Numbered from the stretch's first letter, positions 15,657 through 26,000 are shown. The stretch: 40,525 bases of DNA from Bacillota bacterium (GCA_030705925.1 JAUZPM010000014.1:1-40525); one strand, 5' to 3'. Numbers and translations are program-made. The notes: generated by a model not told the origin, from the letters alone.

Positions 15657-16946
15657 TTCATCAAGGCCTCTGAATATCGCATCTTTTAGGCAAAGCAAGT
15701 TTGAAACCATCCCCACGATTCCCGTTATAAGGAAGATCACAGCCATTCCGGAACCCTTTCCGGTTCCAACTATCGCCGACAGCGCATTTCGCACAGGCGA
15801 CGGCGAGAGCATGAACGGCTCGAAAACATGATCGGCAAGAACCCCGCCGAGGAACAGCCCGACAGGTATCGTAGAAAACTGAAAGGTATCTCTTGCCGAG
15901 AACACTCTCCCCTGCATTTCAAGCGGCACTTTAGTCCTCATTATTGCTGTAATGTTAGCGTTTATGAATGGCATAGGCAGATTTCCGGCAAAGGCGGCAA
16001 ATATCCAAACCGCTTTGCTTTTCCCGACACCCCACAGGATGTCGCATATCATAAAGGATATTGCGCAGGAAATAAAGATGACTTTTGTGCGGCTTTTTGC
16101 CGGTCTTGCAGCCGTAACAAGAACGCTTCCGGCAAGCGCGCCCGCCCCTATTGCGGTGGATACCAGCCCAAGCGTGACCCTGTTCTGATTTGTCCTTGCA
16201 AGAATCATTGCCGGCATTATAGCGTTGCCCGCCATAGATGCCAACAGGTTGACAAATGAGAAGAAGAGTATCATCTTAAAAAGGGGCATATGCTCTTTCA
16301 AAAAACGAAACCCCGACGAAATGCCTTTCAAAAACGGCTCGGCTATGTTTTCCGCCGTTATTTTCGGTATCCTTATAAAAAACATAAGCGCCGTAAATGC
16401 GACGGCAAAAGTCAACAGGTCAATAATGAACACCGTTCGTATCCCTCCAAAAGACATGACGGCTGTCGCAAGCGCAGGCGTAAGGATCGTAACTAGAGAA
16501 TTTGAAAAAGCCTGCATTCCTCCCGTTCTGACGTAATATTTCTTAGGGATGATAAGCGACTGGGCAACATTCGCCGCCGGATTTTGAAACGCGTTCATAA
16601 AGCTCAAGATGAAATTGATGATATAAAGATGCCAGATCTCAAGCCTTCCGGTGCCGTACAGAATGAAGATCGTCAGCGTCCCCAAAGCCGCTGTGAAATC
16701 GCTTACAAGCACGACTTTCTTCTTATCCCATCTGTCGGCAAGCGTGCCCGCCGCAAAGCAGAACAGGATAGACGGCAGATAAGAGCAGACAGAAAGCAGA
16801 GTGATGCTCGTTGCTGTCCCCTTACGTCCGTATGCCCAAATGATAAGTGCAAAATTGGTCATAGCTGTGCCGAGAGAGGAAACGGACTGACTGCTCCAAA
16901 GTATCAAAAAGCTTTTAAGCTCTTTTAATTTATTTAATTTTATCAT
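15654..16946 (-). CDS. MFS exporter (macrolide-efflux/enterobactin-exporter-like)
   Basis: A 430-residue protein of about 12 membrane segments. The cytoplasmic loop after TM2 reads GTLADRWDKKKVVLVSD, the MFS motif A. Overall order and the N-terminal LILWSSQSVSSLGTAMTNFA resemble the MFS_3 group, which includes Mef-type macrolide exporters. AAGGAG lies 7 nt before the ATG. A roughly 150-nt leader upstream holds a 12-codon peptide and competing hairpins, suggesting induction by a translation inhibitor. It is divergent from an alpha/beta hydrolase gene and convergent with the ABC exporter. Exporter identity is solid; substrate is inference. Confidence 0.88.
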   Translation of the reverse strand: MIKLNKLKELKSFLILWSSQSVSSLGTAMTNFALIIWAYGRKGTATSITLLSVCSYLPSILFCFAAGTLADRWDKKKVVLVSDFTAALGTLTIFILYGTGRLEIWHLYIINFILSFMNAFQNPAANVAQSLIIPKKYYVRTGGMQAFSNSLVTILTPALATAVMSFGGIRTVFIIDLLTFAVAFTALMFFIRIPKITAENIAEPFLKGISSGFRFLKEHMPLFKMILFFSFVNLLASMAGNAIMPAMILARTNQNRVTLGLVSTAIGAGALAGSVLVTAARPAKSRTKVIFISCAISFMICDILWGVGKSKAVWIFAAFAGNLPMPFINANITAIMRTKVPLEMQGRVFSARDTFQFSTIPVGLFLGGVLADHVFEPFMLSPSPVRNALSAIVGTGKGSGMAVIFLITGIVGMVSNLLCLKDAIFRGLDE

Positions 16947-16987
16947 GACTTTGCTCCTTAAATCCTTATTGAATCATAAGCTGCAAA

Positions 16988-17032
16988 GCCCGATTTTGGG
17001 CGGTGGTTTTACCGCTCCATGCAAATCCGCCC
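16988..17032 (-). promoter_or_regulatory. Mutually exclusive hairpins in the MFS mRNA leader
   Basis: On the minus strand, directly after the leader peptide stop, GGGCGG (17032-17027) can pair with CCGCCC (17003-16998). Alternatively GCGGT (17015-17011) pairs with ACCGC (17004-17000), or GCCC (17001-16998) with GGGC (16991-16988), the last followed by TTTGCAG. All three share the CCGCCC stretch, so only one can form at a time. This is an attenuator-like or stability-control layout, although no strong T-run follows. Confidence 0.5.
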
Positions 17033-17037
17033 TTGAA

Positions 17038-17076
17038 TCAGACCCTGCATAGAGCAAAGACAGCGCAGATTACCAT
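17038..17076 (-). CDS. Putative leader peptide of the MFS gene
   Basis: A 12-codon frame reading MVICAVFALCRV then TGA. A GAGGT ribosome site lies 6 nt before its ATG, and it starts about 23 nt after the predicted transcription start. It sits 91 bp before the exporter gene, with competing hairpins beginning within 10 nt of its stop. Short leader peptides of this kind stall ribosomes to induce macrolide and phenicol resistance genes; whether this peptide stalls is inference. No database homologue was checked. Confidence 0.5.
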   Translation of the reverse strand: MVICAVFALCRV

Positions 17077-17105
17077 AATGTTACCTCGTTTTTCAGAATA
17101 TCATT

Positions 17106-17134
17106 ATTATATCAGCTGATTTTATAAAGTTCAA
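17106..17134 (-). promoter_or_regulatory. Promoter of the MFS gene, spacer contains a palindrome
   Basis: On the minus strand: TTGAAC (17134-17129), a 17-bp spacer and TATAAT (17111-17106), with TGA before the -10. The perfect palindrome ATCAGCTGAT (17111-17120) fills the spacer end and could be an operator. Confidence 0.78.
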
Positions 17135-17165
17135 TGACAGCAGATGACATAATGCGCATTCGACG

Positions 17166-17174
17166 TGATATAAT
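17166..17174 (+). promoter_or_regulatory. Extended -10 promoter of the hydrolase gene
   Basis: TGA-TATAAT (17166-17174). The -35 is poor; ATGACA at 17144-17149 sits 19 bp upstream. The start of transcription would be near 17181, only about 12 nt before the ATG at 17193, which favours the downstream GTG start. Confidence 0.6.
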
Positions 17175-17207
17175 ATAGAAAATCATATCTTCATGGAAGT
17201 GATAAAA

Positions 17208-17972
17208 GTGACTTTTGAAACGTTCGGAGACGAAAGCAAGCCCTCCCTCCTGCTTTTACACGGCATGGTCTGCACGTGGGAGCAGAATTTCAGCCATCTA
17301 ATCGGCGACCTTCAAAGGAATTACTATCTCATTCTTCCGGCATATGACGGACACAATCCGAAAGAGGACAAAGACTTTGCCGATATCGAGCAGACCGCAG
17401 TGGAAATCGACGACTATATCGCCACGCATCACGGCGGAAAAATCTATGCGGCATACGGTTTTTCGATGGGCGCAAACGTCCTTGCGGAGATCCTTGCAAG
17501 CAATAGAACGGCAATTGAAAAAACGATCCTCGACGCGCCCTATCTTCTGCCCCGCCCCCGCTTTCTGGCAATGCCCTTTTCAAAAATCATCGCAGCGATA
17601 GCGGTTAAAATAATCAAAAGCCCTGAGAAAACAAGCCCAATTTTACTGAACCTCGTGACCGGCAGCTTCACAAGTGAAAGCTGCCCTGAAAAGCTTAATT
17701 CCGTCGTATTCTCAAACATTACGAAAAAGACTTTTTACAACGCATATTATTTCGACCATATCCAAAAGATAAGAGCTGAGATTAAAGACACCAAAACGGA
17801 AGTATACTGCTGGTGCGGCAGTAAGGAATACTTTGCGATAAAATCTATAAATAAACTGAAAAAGTATATCCCTGATCTGCAATTCAAACAGTTTGACGGG
17901 CTTAAACACGGCGGGCTTATCTACTCGGACAGATTCAAACAAGAGCTTGACGCAGTCCTGCTTCCCTCATAA
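17208..17972 (+). CDS. Alpha/beta-hydrolase
   Basis: 254 residues if it starts at GTG 17208, which has GGAAGTGA about 8 nt upstream; the ATG at 17193 lacks a ribosome site and lies very near the predicted transcript start. The oxyanion motif LLLHGM is followed by the nucleophile elbow GFSMG and a late His in LKHGG, giving a plausible Ser-acid-His triad; the acid is probably in CWCGSKEYF. There is no signal peptide, so it is cytoplasmic. The family covers esterases, lipases and hydrolases of many small esters, and the substrate is not readable. It is divergent from the MFS exporter gene, sharing a 230-bp regulatory region, so joint control is possible. A terminator follows. Confidence 0.87.
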   Translation: MTFETFGDESKPSLLLLHGMVCTWEQNFSHLIGDLQRNYYLILPAYDGHNPKEDKDFADIEQTAVEIDDYIATHHGGKIYAAYGFSMGANVLAEILASNRTAIEKTILDAPYLLPRPRFLAMPFSKIIAAIAVKIIKSPEKTSPILLNLVTGSFTSESCPEKLNSVVFSNITKKTFYNAYYFDHIQKIRAEIKDTKTEVYCWCGSKEYFAIKSINKLKKYIPDLQFKQFDGLKHGGLIYSDRFKQELDAVLLPS

Positions 17973-17974
17973 CA

Positions 17975-18016
17975 AAAAATGCCGGCTTCGGGTCAGTCCC
18001 CAGCCGGCATTTTTAT
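17975..18016. terminator. Bidirectional terminator between hydrolase and A2M genes
   Basis: A 13-bp perfect stem (17975-17987 with 18002-18014) holding TGCCGGCT/AGCCGGCA, with a 14-nt loop. There is an A-run on the left and a T-run on the right, so it can serve both convergent genes. Confidence 0.9.
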
Positions 18017-18018
18017 AT

Positions 18019-21000
18019 TCAGTTGATTATCACGCTCTGCCGCTCGCCCTGACCCCATTCATTCGTCTGTTCAGCCTTGACAATGGGAGCTTCGCAGATA
18101 TAGACCCCGGGCGTCACGTTGCGGACATAATAAGAGAAAGTGACCATTCCCGGGCTATCATTATAAGTTTTAAAACGCAGATTCTGCTTTTCAGAGCTGT
18201 TAAGGTATACCTTCCATGAGTCTTTTCCGCTGTATCTAGCGCCGGTCGGAACATAATCCTGAATGCTAATATAGCCTTTGGGCGCGTTCTCAACAGTTAC
18301 CGTGACCTTTTCCTCATCGCCGACGTTGCTTTCGGGCGTTACCTTCTTTGTGATTCTAAGGTCTTTTCTTCCTGTGCTCTTATTCTCCGAGGCATAGCCG
18401 GTGTAGAATGCCATAACACCGACATCCCCGGAAATCTTGCTGAAGGATGTGTCGGCAAACTGTTCCTTTGTAAAGGAGAGACACTCAAAACCGCGCTTAT
18501 CAAGCTCTGCCGTTTCCGTCTTGCCGCCCTGCGTATATGAGAAGGATGCGCTGGCGCTGGATTTAGGTTTAAAATGGGTTACATAGACCATCTGTTCGAG
18601 GACGGTTAAGTCTGTCTGCGACTCAGCGCTGCACAGGTATCTTACCAGAAGATCGGCTGACGGCAGCCTCAAAATCGAAGCTGTTATAGAAGCGGCGGCC
18701 GTCATTTCGATATTCATGTCGTTGTCGTCGCCAGCTTTGTAGTATAACGCCGGATCTCCCCATTTATCATATGTGTCTGTAAGCTTTGGGGCGATCAGCT
18801 TATTATAATAATCCTTAGCGCCTTCAAAATCGCCCGCAAGCGCAAGCCCGGCGGTAAGGCGCAGTTTATCAAGCTCTGAGAATCCGCCCCCGTTCTTTAA
18901 TAATGACTTAATGTCAATAAGCACCGGGGAGCCGAGCGAAGCAAGCCCCATATACGCAGCCGCGACCTGTTCGGGCGTTGAATCTTCACCGGAAATTACA
19001 CCATACAGCGCCGAATTCACCGAACTTTTATTGATATAATCGGGAGCCGCCGACGCAATTCGCCCTGTAAGAACAGGGTCGCCCTTTTTGTCTTCACTCA
19101 AAAGCGGTATAAGTCCATCTGCATTCTTTATTTCATAAGGCACGTCATTTTCAGGGCTTTTTCCATAGATATCACTATAGATTCGGTTCCATGCAAAAGA
19201 GCTTGCAATCTCCGCGTCCGAGCGCCAACTGCCATTATGGGCGAGGTTTGAAAGCACCCGGTTATATACCAGATAATCATTGCTAAAAAACTCAAGATAG
19301 ACCGGATAGCGGACTGGCTTTATATTCTTTATGTCGTCAAAGTTTATGATGTCCGAATACTGTGCCTGCAATCCGCAGTCTATCACCGAAAACGGCTTTA
19401 AAATGCTGTCTGAAAGATTTCCGTTCGAGCCGGTTATCGTCAGTGTATAGTTGCCCGCAGAAAGCGTTCCGAATTTGAAAATCGCATCGTCCATGGCTTT
19501 TGCGGACACATCAACCGACTTTGAAACGCCGTTTCCCTCTACTGTGGCTGTGTAACTAATATCCTGTGTTCCCTCGACCTCTGTGCCATATGCGCGGGAC
19601 GAGAAATTCACCGTATCCCCCGTTATGAAGGTATCAGGCACCACGGGCGACACGAACATAGCAAGCTTGCTCGTGATATCGATCTTGCTTGAACCTGCGC
19701 CAAGATCAGGGCTTACGGCAAGTGTTGTTATTCGCCATGACGTAAGGTTGTCGGCAAGGGTGAATTCTGTCTTAGCCTTTCCGTCTTTATCGGTTTTGAG
19801 AGTCAAAAAGGCAGTGTTGTCAACAAATTTAGAGCGCGGTTTTGGTGAAGCAGGCGCTGTAGGAGAAACATCACTTGCGCTATCGCTTGCGCCCCCTCCG
19901 CCGGATGCAGAGCCGTAATATTGCGTGTATGAAACATAACTGCATAGACTGGGATAATATATTCTGCCGTACAGGGTAGCGAGCATATTGACCCCCTGCG
20001 GAGCGATTGCGAACTGCGCCTCGTCGACAACACTCATGCAAATGTCAGCGTTCGGGACAGGTTTTCCGCTTTTGTCCAAAACCGTAACTTCCGCATTCAC
20101 CTTGTCTGATGGACGGTAAACCTCTTTATCAGTCTTGACGTTAACAGTAAGCTCTTTTTCGGAAGGATCGTAACTGATTCCACTTCCCTCTATCGGGAAT
20201 ATATGCTTACCGTCAAAATATGCCCCGATAAGCTCGAAATTAGGAATAAGCTTTTTATCGAAGTTTACCGTGAATTCATCTTTTGTGCTTAAAGTCACGT
20301 CAAAGGTATCGCTCTGCACCTTTGCGGTAAGATACCTGCCGTTATTTCCAAGCTTCAGCTTGCTGTTGTTTTCATTTATAAAAAAGGTAAGAGGGTTCTT
20401 TTCGTTAATCGTCAGTCTGTTCGGATTTCCGACAGCTTCAAACGAGTAATTCTTATATTGAGACGGTTCTGGTCTGCCGCAATAGTACGGTTCATAAGCA
20501 CTTAGCCCTGATATTGTGTCACGCCCCCGCCCGTCCTTATATGAGAACTCGTATTCATCCCAAGCGTTATCTGATATGTAAGGAAGATCAGTGACCTTGA
20601 ACTTGCCGTTCACAGTCTTGAAAGTTCTGGTTGTCACATCAGTTCTGACTTCATAAGTTTGGAAACTTATCGTCTTCTTGTTGATAAAATCATAATCAGA
20701 ATACGTGCCTGTGGACACATAGTAGTAATGGGTTTTTGTGAGCGTAACGTCTATATCCACCGGCTCGCCTTTGATATTTTCAGGAAAGTTGTCGCTGTGA
20801 TAATCAGCTTCTGTGTGGATACCGGACAGGTTCATTTTATTTGTTTCAACGTCGATCGTTCTGTCCTGATTTACTGTTGCGTAGAGCATCGTATCTCGGT
20901 TGAAGGTCATCACCGAGCCGGACGCAACTTGCTCTTTGTTTTCGGCGCTGTCGGTATAGATGCGATAATCCAGTGAATCCGGCTCCCACCATTCCGCTTT

Positions 21001-22890
21001 TTCAACACTTTGCTTTATCCAGACTTTTCCGCTGCCGTCCCTGCCGAGGTTGAATTTCTTAGTATATTTAAGATTTCCGTCTCCGGAAGCGTCTACAGAA
21101 ACAGGAAGATTTGATGTGGGCGAACCCTCGAAGAACTGGCAGTTTACATCAACGACGACCGGATTTTCAGAGGGTTCGACATAAACCTCTTGCTCAGGCT
21201 TTGCAGAAAAAACATAAACAGGTTTTACATAATCAGATATTTCCACATATGTGCCGAAGATCGCATCGTCCCCATCAACAACCCTGATGCTGTAATAATC
21301 AGACTTGAGATCTGAAAAGGAAAGCTCGCAGCTGAACGTGCCGCTGTCGCTCAAAGTCACCGGCGTCTCATACAAATCATCATCGCCGTCACTTATCACA
21401 GCCTTAAGATTTTCGGGTTTTTTTACGCCATCCTTTCTCGGGCGGATCAAACCCCACATCTGCACTTTATCCGTAGGAAGATACATCTCTCTGTCCGTAT
21501 ACAAATATGAATAGTAATCTTCAGAGCTAGACCCGTAATAGCCTCCGTAATAGTCACAGCAATAATAACTGCTCAGATCTGCAATATCTATAAAAATATC
21601 GCCTCCGTTTTGAATCTTTAAAACGCAGTCATCCTGATAATAATAATTATCCCCTCTGATCTTGTCCCATTTGATTATGGTGCTGCCGTTCTTGCCAGTC
21701 ACGCCGGAATCCGTGCCTTTTTCATTTTTGAATTTGACCGTGGCGCCAGAAACCGCCCCGCTCGACCTGTTCACCCAGACGAGTCCGTCATTGTCGTTGA
21801 ATGAACCGTAAACAGAAAGGTTTGACACCTGAAAATACTTATATACACTCTGCTGTTTGCCCTTGTTGTCCGTCGCTGAGATAACAGCACAGTAAAATCC
21901 GAGGTTAAAATTCTGCGGCATAACTATATATCTATCCCAGCTTTGCCCTTTTGTCAGCTCGCTTGTAAATGTCATGAATTCCGATGACTTGTAAAGATCG
22001 GGTTTAAAATCAAAGCCATGGCTGTCGCAGTATGCAGAAAGCTCTGCAAGGTAATCATCAGGGGAAAACCGGTAGACAGAAACCTTGAATTTTTCATTTT
22101 TATAATCGTCCGCAACCGAAAGCCCCAAAGCAATCGGATCAGAGGGTATGAATGTGCCGAAACTGTATTTATTGCTGTAGAAAATCGTATCTTCCGGCTC
22201 TTCTATCGTTTTAAACCTGAACTCTATTCCGCTTTCAACCTTTTCGCCTTCATTGTTTTTGACGTTAGTGGAAACAGTCACTTTATAAACGGTGCCATAC
22301 GAAAGCTCAGCGTCAGGGATAAAAGCAGCCGTATCTGCGAACATTTTAAACTGACCGGTAACATTCGGCGTAATGCTGAAAGCTGATTTTAGGCTGTCAA
22401 GGTCGACGTCACTTTCTGAAAACTCAAGCTCTATACCCGCATTCAGATGTACGGATGAATCCTCGTCGTCCGGCCTTGTGCCCAGAATCTTGAATTTCTG
22501 CTCGGTCTGGAATGCCCATTTGTTTACGGTATCCCCATTTTCATCAGTCAGCGACACCGTAACGAGGACATTGCTTTCAAACGGTTTGTCAGGCGTAATG
22601 ATATATGTACCGTCAGGCTGTGCCTCTGTCTTAAACGTCCTTTTAGGCGTTATTACTATTCTTTTCTGAATAAAATCCTCTGTAATGCCGTCTCCCTTTA
22701 CAATGAATCCCGAATCGACGGCAATGCCCTTTTTTGTTTCCTTTTGCGCTGTAACCGTCACAGACTGTCCATCAATACTATCCGCCGCCGTGGAACCTAG
22801 CGGAAAGACTGATAATATCATTGAAACCGATAGGAATATCGTAAGCATTTTGCCCGACAGCCTATTTTTGAATTCGAAAAATCCAGCCAT
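18019..22890 (-). CDS. Secreted alpha-2-macroglobulin family protein (paralogue A)
   Basis: A 1623-residue protein. Start chosen at ATG 22890: GGAGGGG precedes it and the signal peptide (hydrophobic run ending GSTAAD) follows. Order: an SbsA/Big_5-type Ig domain near 150-230 (ELEFSESDVDLDSLKSAF); the A2M MG2-like signature YTDREMYLPTDKVQMWGLIR near 460; further macroglobulin-type domains; the diagnostic LTSWRITTLAVSPDLG near 1090; an alpha-helical thioester-domain-like region; and a C-terminal receptor-binding-like domain ending GERQSVIIN. The CxEQ thioester motif is absent, so covalent trapping of proteases is unlikely. There is no lipobox and no wall anchor. It has its own promoter, conserved with its neighbour, and was probably born by tandem duplication. 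A protease-trap or envelope-guard role is inference. Confidence 0.88.
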   Translation of the reverse strand: MAGFFEFKNRLSGKMLTIFLSVSMILSVFPLGSTAADSIDGQSVTVTAQKETKKGIAVDSGFIVKGDGITEDFIQKRIVITPKRTFKTEAQPDGTYIITPDKPFESNVLVTVSLTDENGDTVNKWAFQTEQKFKILGTRPDDEDSSVHLNAGIELEFSESDVDLDSLKSAFSITPNVTGQFKMFADTAAFIPDAELSYGTVYKVTVSTNVKNNEGEKVESGIEFRFKTIEEPEDTIFYSNKYSFGTFIPSDPIALGLSVADDYKNEKFKVSVYRFSPDDYLAELSAYCDSHGFDFKPDLYKSSEFMTFTSELTKGQSWDRYIVMPQNFNLGFYCAVISATDNKGKQQSVYKYFQVSNLSVYGSFNDNDGLVWVNRSSGAVSGATVKFKNEKGTDSGVTGKNGSTIIKWDKIRGDNYYYQDDCVLKIQNGGDIFIDIADLSSYYCCDYYGGYYGSSSEDYYSYLYTDREMYLPTDKVQMWGLIRPRKDGVKKPENLKAVISDGDDDLYETPVTLSDSGTFSCELSFSDLKSDYYSIRVVDGDDAIFGTYVEISDYVKPVYVFSAKPEQEVYVEPSENPVVVDVNCQFFEGSPTSNLPVSVDASGDGNLKYTKKFNLGRDGSGKVWIKQSVEKAEWWEPDSLDYRIYTDSAENKEQVASGSVMTFNRDTMLYATVNQDRTIDVETNKMNLSGIHTEADYHSDNFPENIKGEPVDIDVTLTKTHYYYVSTGTYSDYDFINKKTISFQTYEVRTDVTTRTFKTVNGKFKVTDLPYISDNAWDEYEFSYKDGRGRDTISGLSAYEPYYCGRPEPSQYKNYSFEAVGNPNRLTINEKNPLTFFINENNSKLKLGNNGRYLTAKVQSDTFDVTLSTKDEFTVNFDKKLIPNFELIGAYFDGKHIFPIEGSGISYDPSEKELTVNVKTDKEVYRPSDKVNAEVTVLDKSGKPVPNADICMSVVDEAQFAIAPQGVNMLATLYGRIYYPSLCSYVSYTQYYGSASGGGGASDSASDVSPTAPASPKPRSKFVDNTAFLTLKTDKDGKAKTEFTLADNLTSWRITTLAVSPDLGAGSSKIDITSKLAMFVSPVVPDTFITGDTVNFSSRAYGTEVEGTQDISYTATVEGNGVSKSVDVSAKAMDDAIFKFGTLSAGNYTLTITGSNGNLSDSILKPFSVIDCGLQAQYSDIINFDDIKNIKPVRYPVYLEFFSNDYLVYNRVLSNLAHNGSWRSDAEIASSFAWNRIYSDIYGKSPENDVPYEIKNADGLIPLLSEDKKGDPVLTGRIASAAPDYINKSSVNSALYGVISGEDSTPEQVAAAYMGLASLGSPVLIDIKSLLKNGGGFSELDKLRLTAGLALAGDFEGAKDYYNKLIAPKLTDTYDKWGDPALYYKAGDDNDMNIEMTAAASITASILRLPSADLLVRYLCSAESQTDLTVLEQMVYVTHFKPKSSASASFSYTQGGKTETAELDKRGFECLSFTKEQFADTSFSKISGDVGVMAFYTGYASENKSTGRKDLRITKKVTPESNVGDEEKVTVTVENAPKGYISIQDYVPTGARYSGKDSWKVYLNSSEKQNLRFKTYNDSPGMVTFSYYVRNVTPGVYICEAPIVKAEQTNEWGQGERQSVIIN

Positions 22891-22933
22891 AATCCCCTCC
22901 AACAAATATCTTATTTTGTCACCCATCAAGTCA

Positions 22934-22961
22934 ATTGTAACATTTTTCCTCGATATGTCAA
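22934..22961 (-). promoter_or_regulatory. Promoter of A2M paralogue A
   Basis: On the minus strand: TTGACA (22961-22956), a 16-bp spacer and TACAAT (22939-22934), with TGT before the -10. The spacer core GAGGAAAxATGT is shared with the promoter of paralogue B at 27952-27979. Confidence 0.85.
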
Positions 22962-22974
22962 TAAATCCCTGCAA

Positions 22975-23006
22975 AAAAAGAGGCTTTCTTACGAAAGCCT
23001 CTTTTT
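22975..23006 (-). terminator. Terminator of A2M paralogue B
   Basis: A perfect 14-bp stem (22975-22988 with 22993-23006) around a TTAC loop, with A- and T-runs at the ends. It lies 5 bp past the stop at 23011, so the two large genes are separate transcription units. Confidence 0.93.
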
Positions 23007-23010
23007 AAAT

Positions 23011-26000
23011 TTAATTGATTATCACGCTCTGCCGCTCGCCCTGACCCCATTCTGGATAATCTTCGGAAGTCACGATAGGCGCCTCACTTACATAAACACC
23101 GGGGGTGACGTTTCGGATATAATATACGATTTGTGAAGTTTCAGAACAATGGATGAATATCTTTATGTTCTGCTTTTCAGATGAAGCAAGAAAATAATTT
23201 CGATCATAATCGTCACTTCCAAAGCCGCAGAACCGCGCCCCTGTCGGAATATAATCCTGTATCAAAAAGTCGCCGTATGGCTCGCCACCAATATCTATTA
23301 CGACTTTTTCCATATCGCCGACGTTGCTCTCTTTTGTGACTGTTTTCGTCACTTCGAGCGTTTTTTTGTCTGTATCCTTGATCTCAGACGGCAGCCCGGT
23401 GTAATAAGCCGCAACGCCCACGTTTCCCGACTCTTTAAAGTCTGCGTTTTCAAACTGCTCTTTCGAGAATGAAACAAACTTTATGCCGAGCTTTGAAAGA
23501 TCGACCGTCTCAGTCTTTCCGTTATCGTTATATGAAAATGATGCGTTATTATTTGAAGCCGGCTTGAAATTCCTGACATAAATCACCTGTTCAAGAACTG
23601 GGAGATATGTTTCAGACTTGTTTTCGCAGAGATAACCCGCCATTTTATCGGCAGATGGCAGATGCAGCAGCGATGCCGTTACCAAAGCCGCCCCTGTTGC
23701 CGGAACGTTCCAGTAATTGTTTCCGGTATCGTAATACACGCCCGTGTTTCCCCTGTCGTCTTTCCAGTCGAGCAGTTTCGGCACAATCAGTTTATCAAAA
23801 TACTTTTTCGCGCCATCAAAGTCCCCTGCATAGGCAAGCCCGGCAATCAGCCGCAGCGTGTCTATCTCTGTAAAACCTTTGTTGTTTTTCAGCAGCGACT
23901 GTATGTCGATAAGCACAGGATCTCCAAGCGCCGCAAGCCCCATGTAGGAGGAGGCAACATCGATCGAAGTCGCCTCGGGATTAACGATTTCCGAATAAAG
24001 AGCTGATTCCATGCTTGTTTTGTTTATATATTCGGGCAGCGCGGCTGCTGCGAGCGCAGATAGAGTGGCATCTTCGTTATTCTGGTCGGCATAATAATTG
24101 TTCGGATTATATGTAAATGTCAACAAATCATAATCATTTTTAATATCGGCTATCTTGTCTAAGCTGCTTCTGTCGATGCCTGTGCACTCTTTATAGATCA
24201 GGTCGTTTGCGAATACACTTGCCATTCTTGCGTCCGTCCGCTCGCCGTAACCTCCCGCAAGCTTTGAAAGCACCTTGCTGTACATGGCGTAATCGCTGTT
24301 ATAAAATCCAAGGCTTACCGGGAAACGTGCGGCATTTATATTTTTAATGTCGTCAAAGGTCGTGATTTTCGAGATAGTCGCCTCAAGCCCGCTGTCAACA
24401 ACTGAAAACGGCTTCGCTATCCCGTCTGAAAGCTTTCCGTCTGTGCCTTTTATCGTAAGCGTATAATCTCCGACAGGAAGCGTTCCGAATTTGAATATTG
24501 CGTCTTCACACGCCGCGGTCTTTACATCTACTGTTTTGTTGACGCCGCTGCCCGTGACGGTCGCCGTATAGTTCACATCATCCTTGCCGTCAACACTGCT
24601 TCCGTATGCCCTTGATGAGAAGTTGACCGTGTCGCCCGAAATGAACTTCTCCGGCACTATCGGCGACAGGAACATCGCAAGCTTAGTCGAAACGTCGGTC
24701 GTGCTTGAGCCCGCCTTAAGATCACTGCTCACTGCAAGCGCCGTTATCCGCCATGTCGTCAGGTTGTCGGCAAGGGTGAACTCCGTTTTCGCCTTTCCGT
24801 CTTTATCTGTCTTAATTGTTAAAAACGCAGCGTTGTCATTGAATTTCGTCCTCACTTCACCGCTGCCGTCTCCGCCGCCCATTCCATCTCCGCCGCCATA
24901 ATCTTGAGGCACAGAAGAAGATGAATAGGTCGTAATTTCCGGATAATATATTTCACCGTAAAGTGTTCCCAGCACATCGGCATACTGCTGGTTTACGGCA
25001 AAATTAGCCTCATCGACAACGCTCAGGCACACATCGGCATTTGGAATAGGGGTCCCGTATTTATCCTTGACTTCGACATCCGCGTTCACCTTATCTGATG
25101 GGCGGTAAACGTCTTTATCCGTCTTGACGCTGATAGAAAGCCCTTTTTCAGAGGGATCATAGTCAACGTAGTTATACTGAATGCCGTATGTATTCGTTCC
25201 GTCGAAACACGCCCCTACCAACATAAAGTTCGGCATGTATTTTTTATCATAATTAATCGTGAACTCGTTGGTGCTTAAAGTGTTTACATCAAACGTATTC
25301 TTCTGAACCTTTGCAACAAGTATCCTTGCGTCGCCGCTCAAATCAAATTTTTGCTCGTTTTTCATGACGTCAACGGTCAGCGGTTTTTTTTCATTGAATC
25401 CCAGATCATAGTTTTCGCCGCTTTCGGCTGAGTAGAAGTCATATCTGTTTACGCCGTCAAAGTAATCATTATAATCGTTGAAAAACGAAGTTGAATATTT
25501 TGTATTGCGCCCCTTGCCGTCTTTATAATTGAAATCAAATTCATACCATCCGTTCTCATACGGGATGTCCGCAAGCGTATATTTCCCGCCCGACGTTTTA
25601 AATGTCATGGTATCTGTTTTTTTTGCCTCTTCATACGTCGGGATATAAATCGTCTTCTTGTTTAAAAAATCGTAATATGCCTCATTGCCGGTCTGCTGAC
25701 TGAAGTGGCGTGTTATTGTCAGCGTAACGTCGACGTCAGCCGGAGCTCCCATTATGTTTTTGGGATATTTGTCGCCGTTAAGATCGTCTGCGGATTTTAA
25801 GTTAGTCAGATCCATTTTGTTTGTCGTAACATCGATCGTAGCTTTGCCATCCTTATGCTTAACGTCGGCTTGAAGCATTGTGTCACGATTTACGGTGATG
25901 ACCGAGCCGTCCGCTCCAAATCCATCGTCATAATAATCTTCAGCGCTTTCGGCACTGACATAAAAATTTAAATTTTCAGGCTTCCACGACATGATATCAG

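Noticed and set aside
16947-17100. Riboswitch in the MFS leader
   Set aside because: I could not recognise the conserved core of any riboswitch class I know; the leader peptide with competing hairpins explains the region better.
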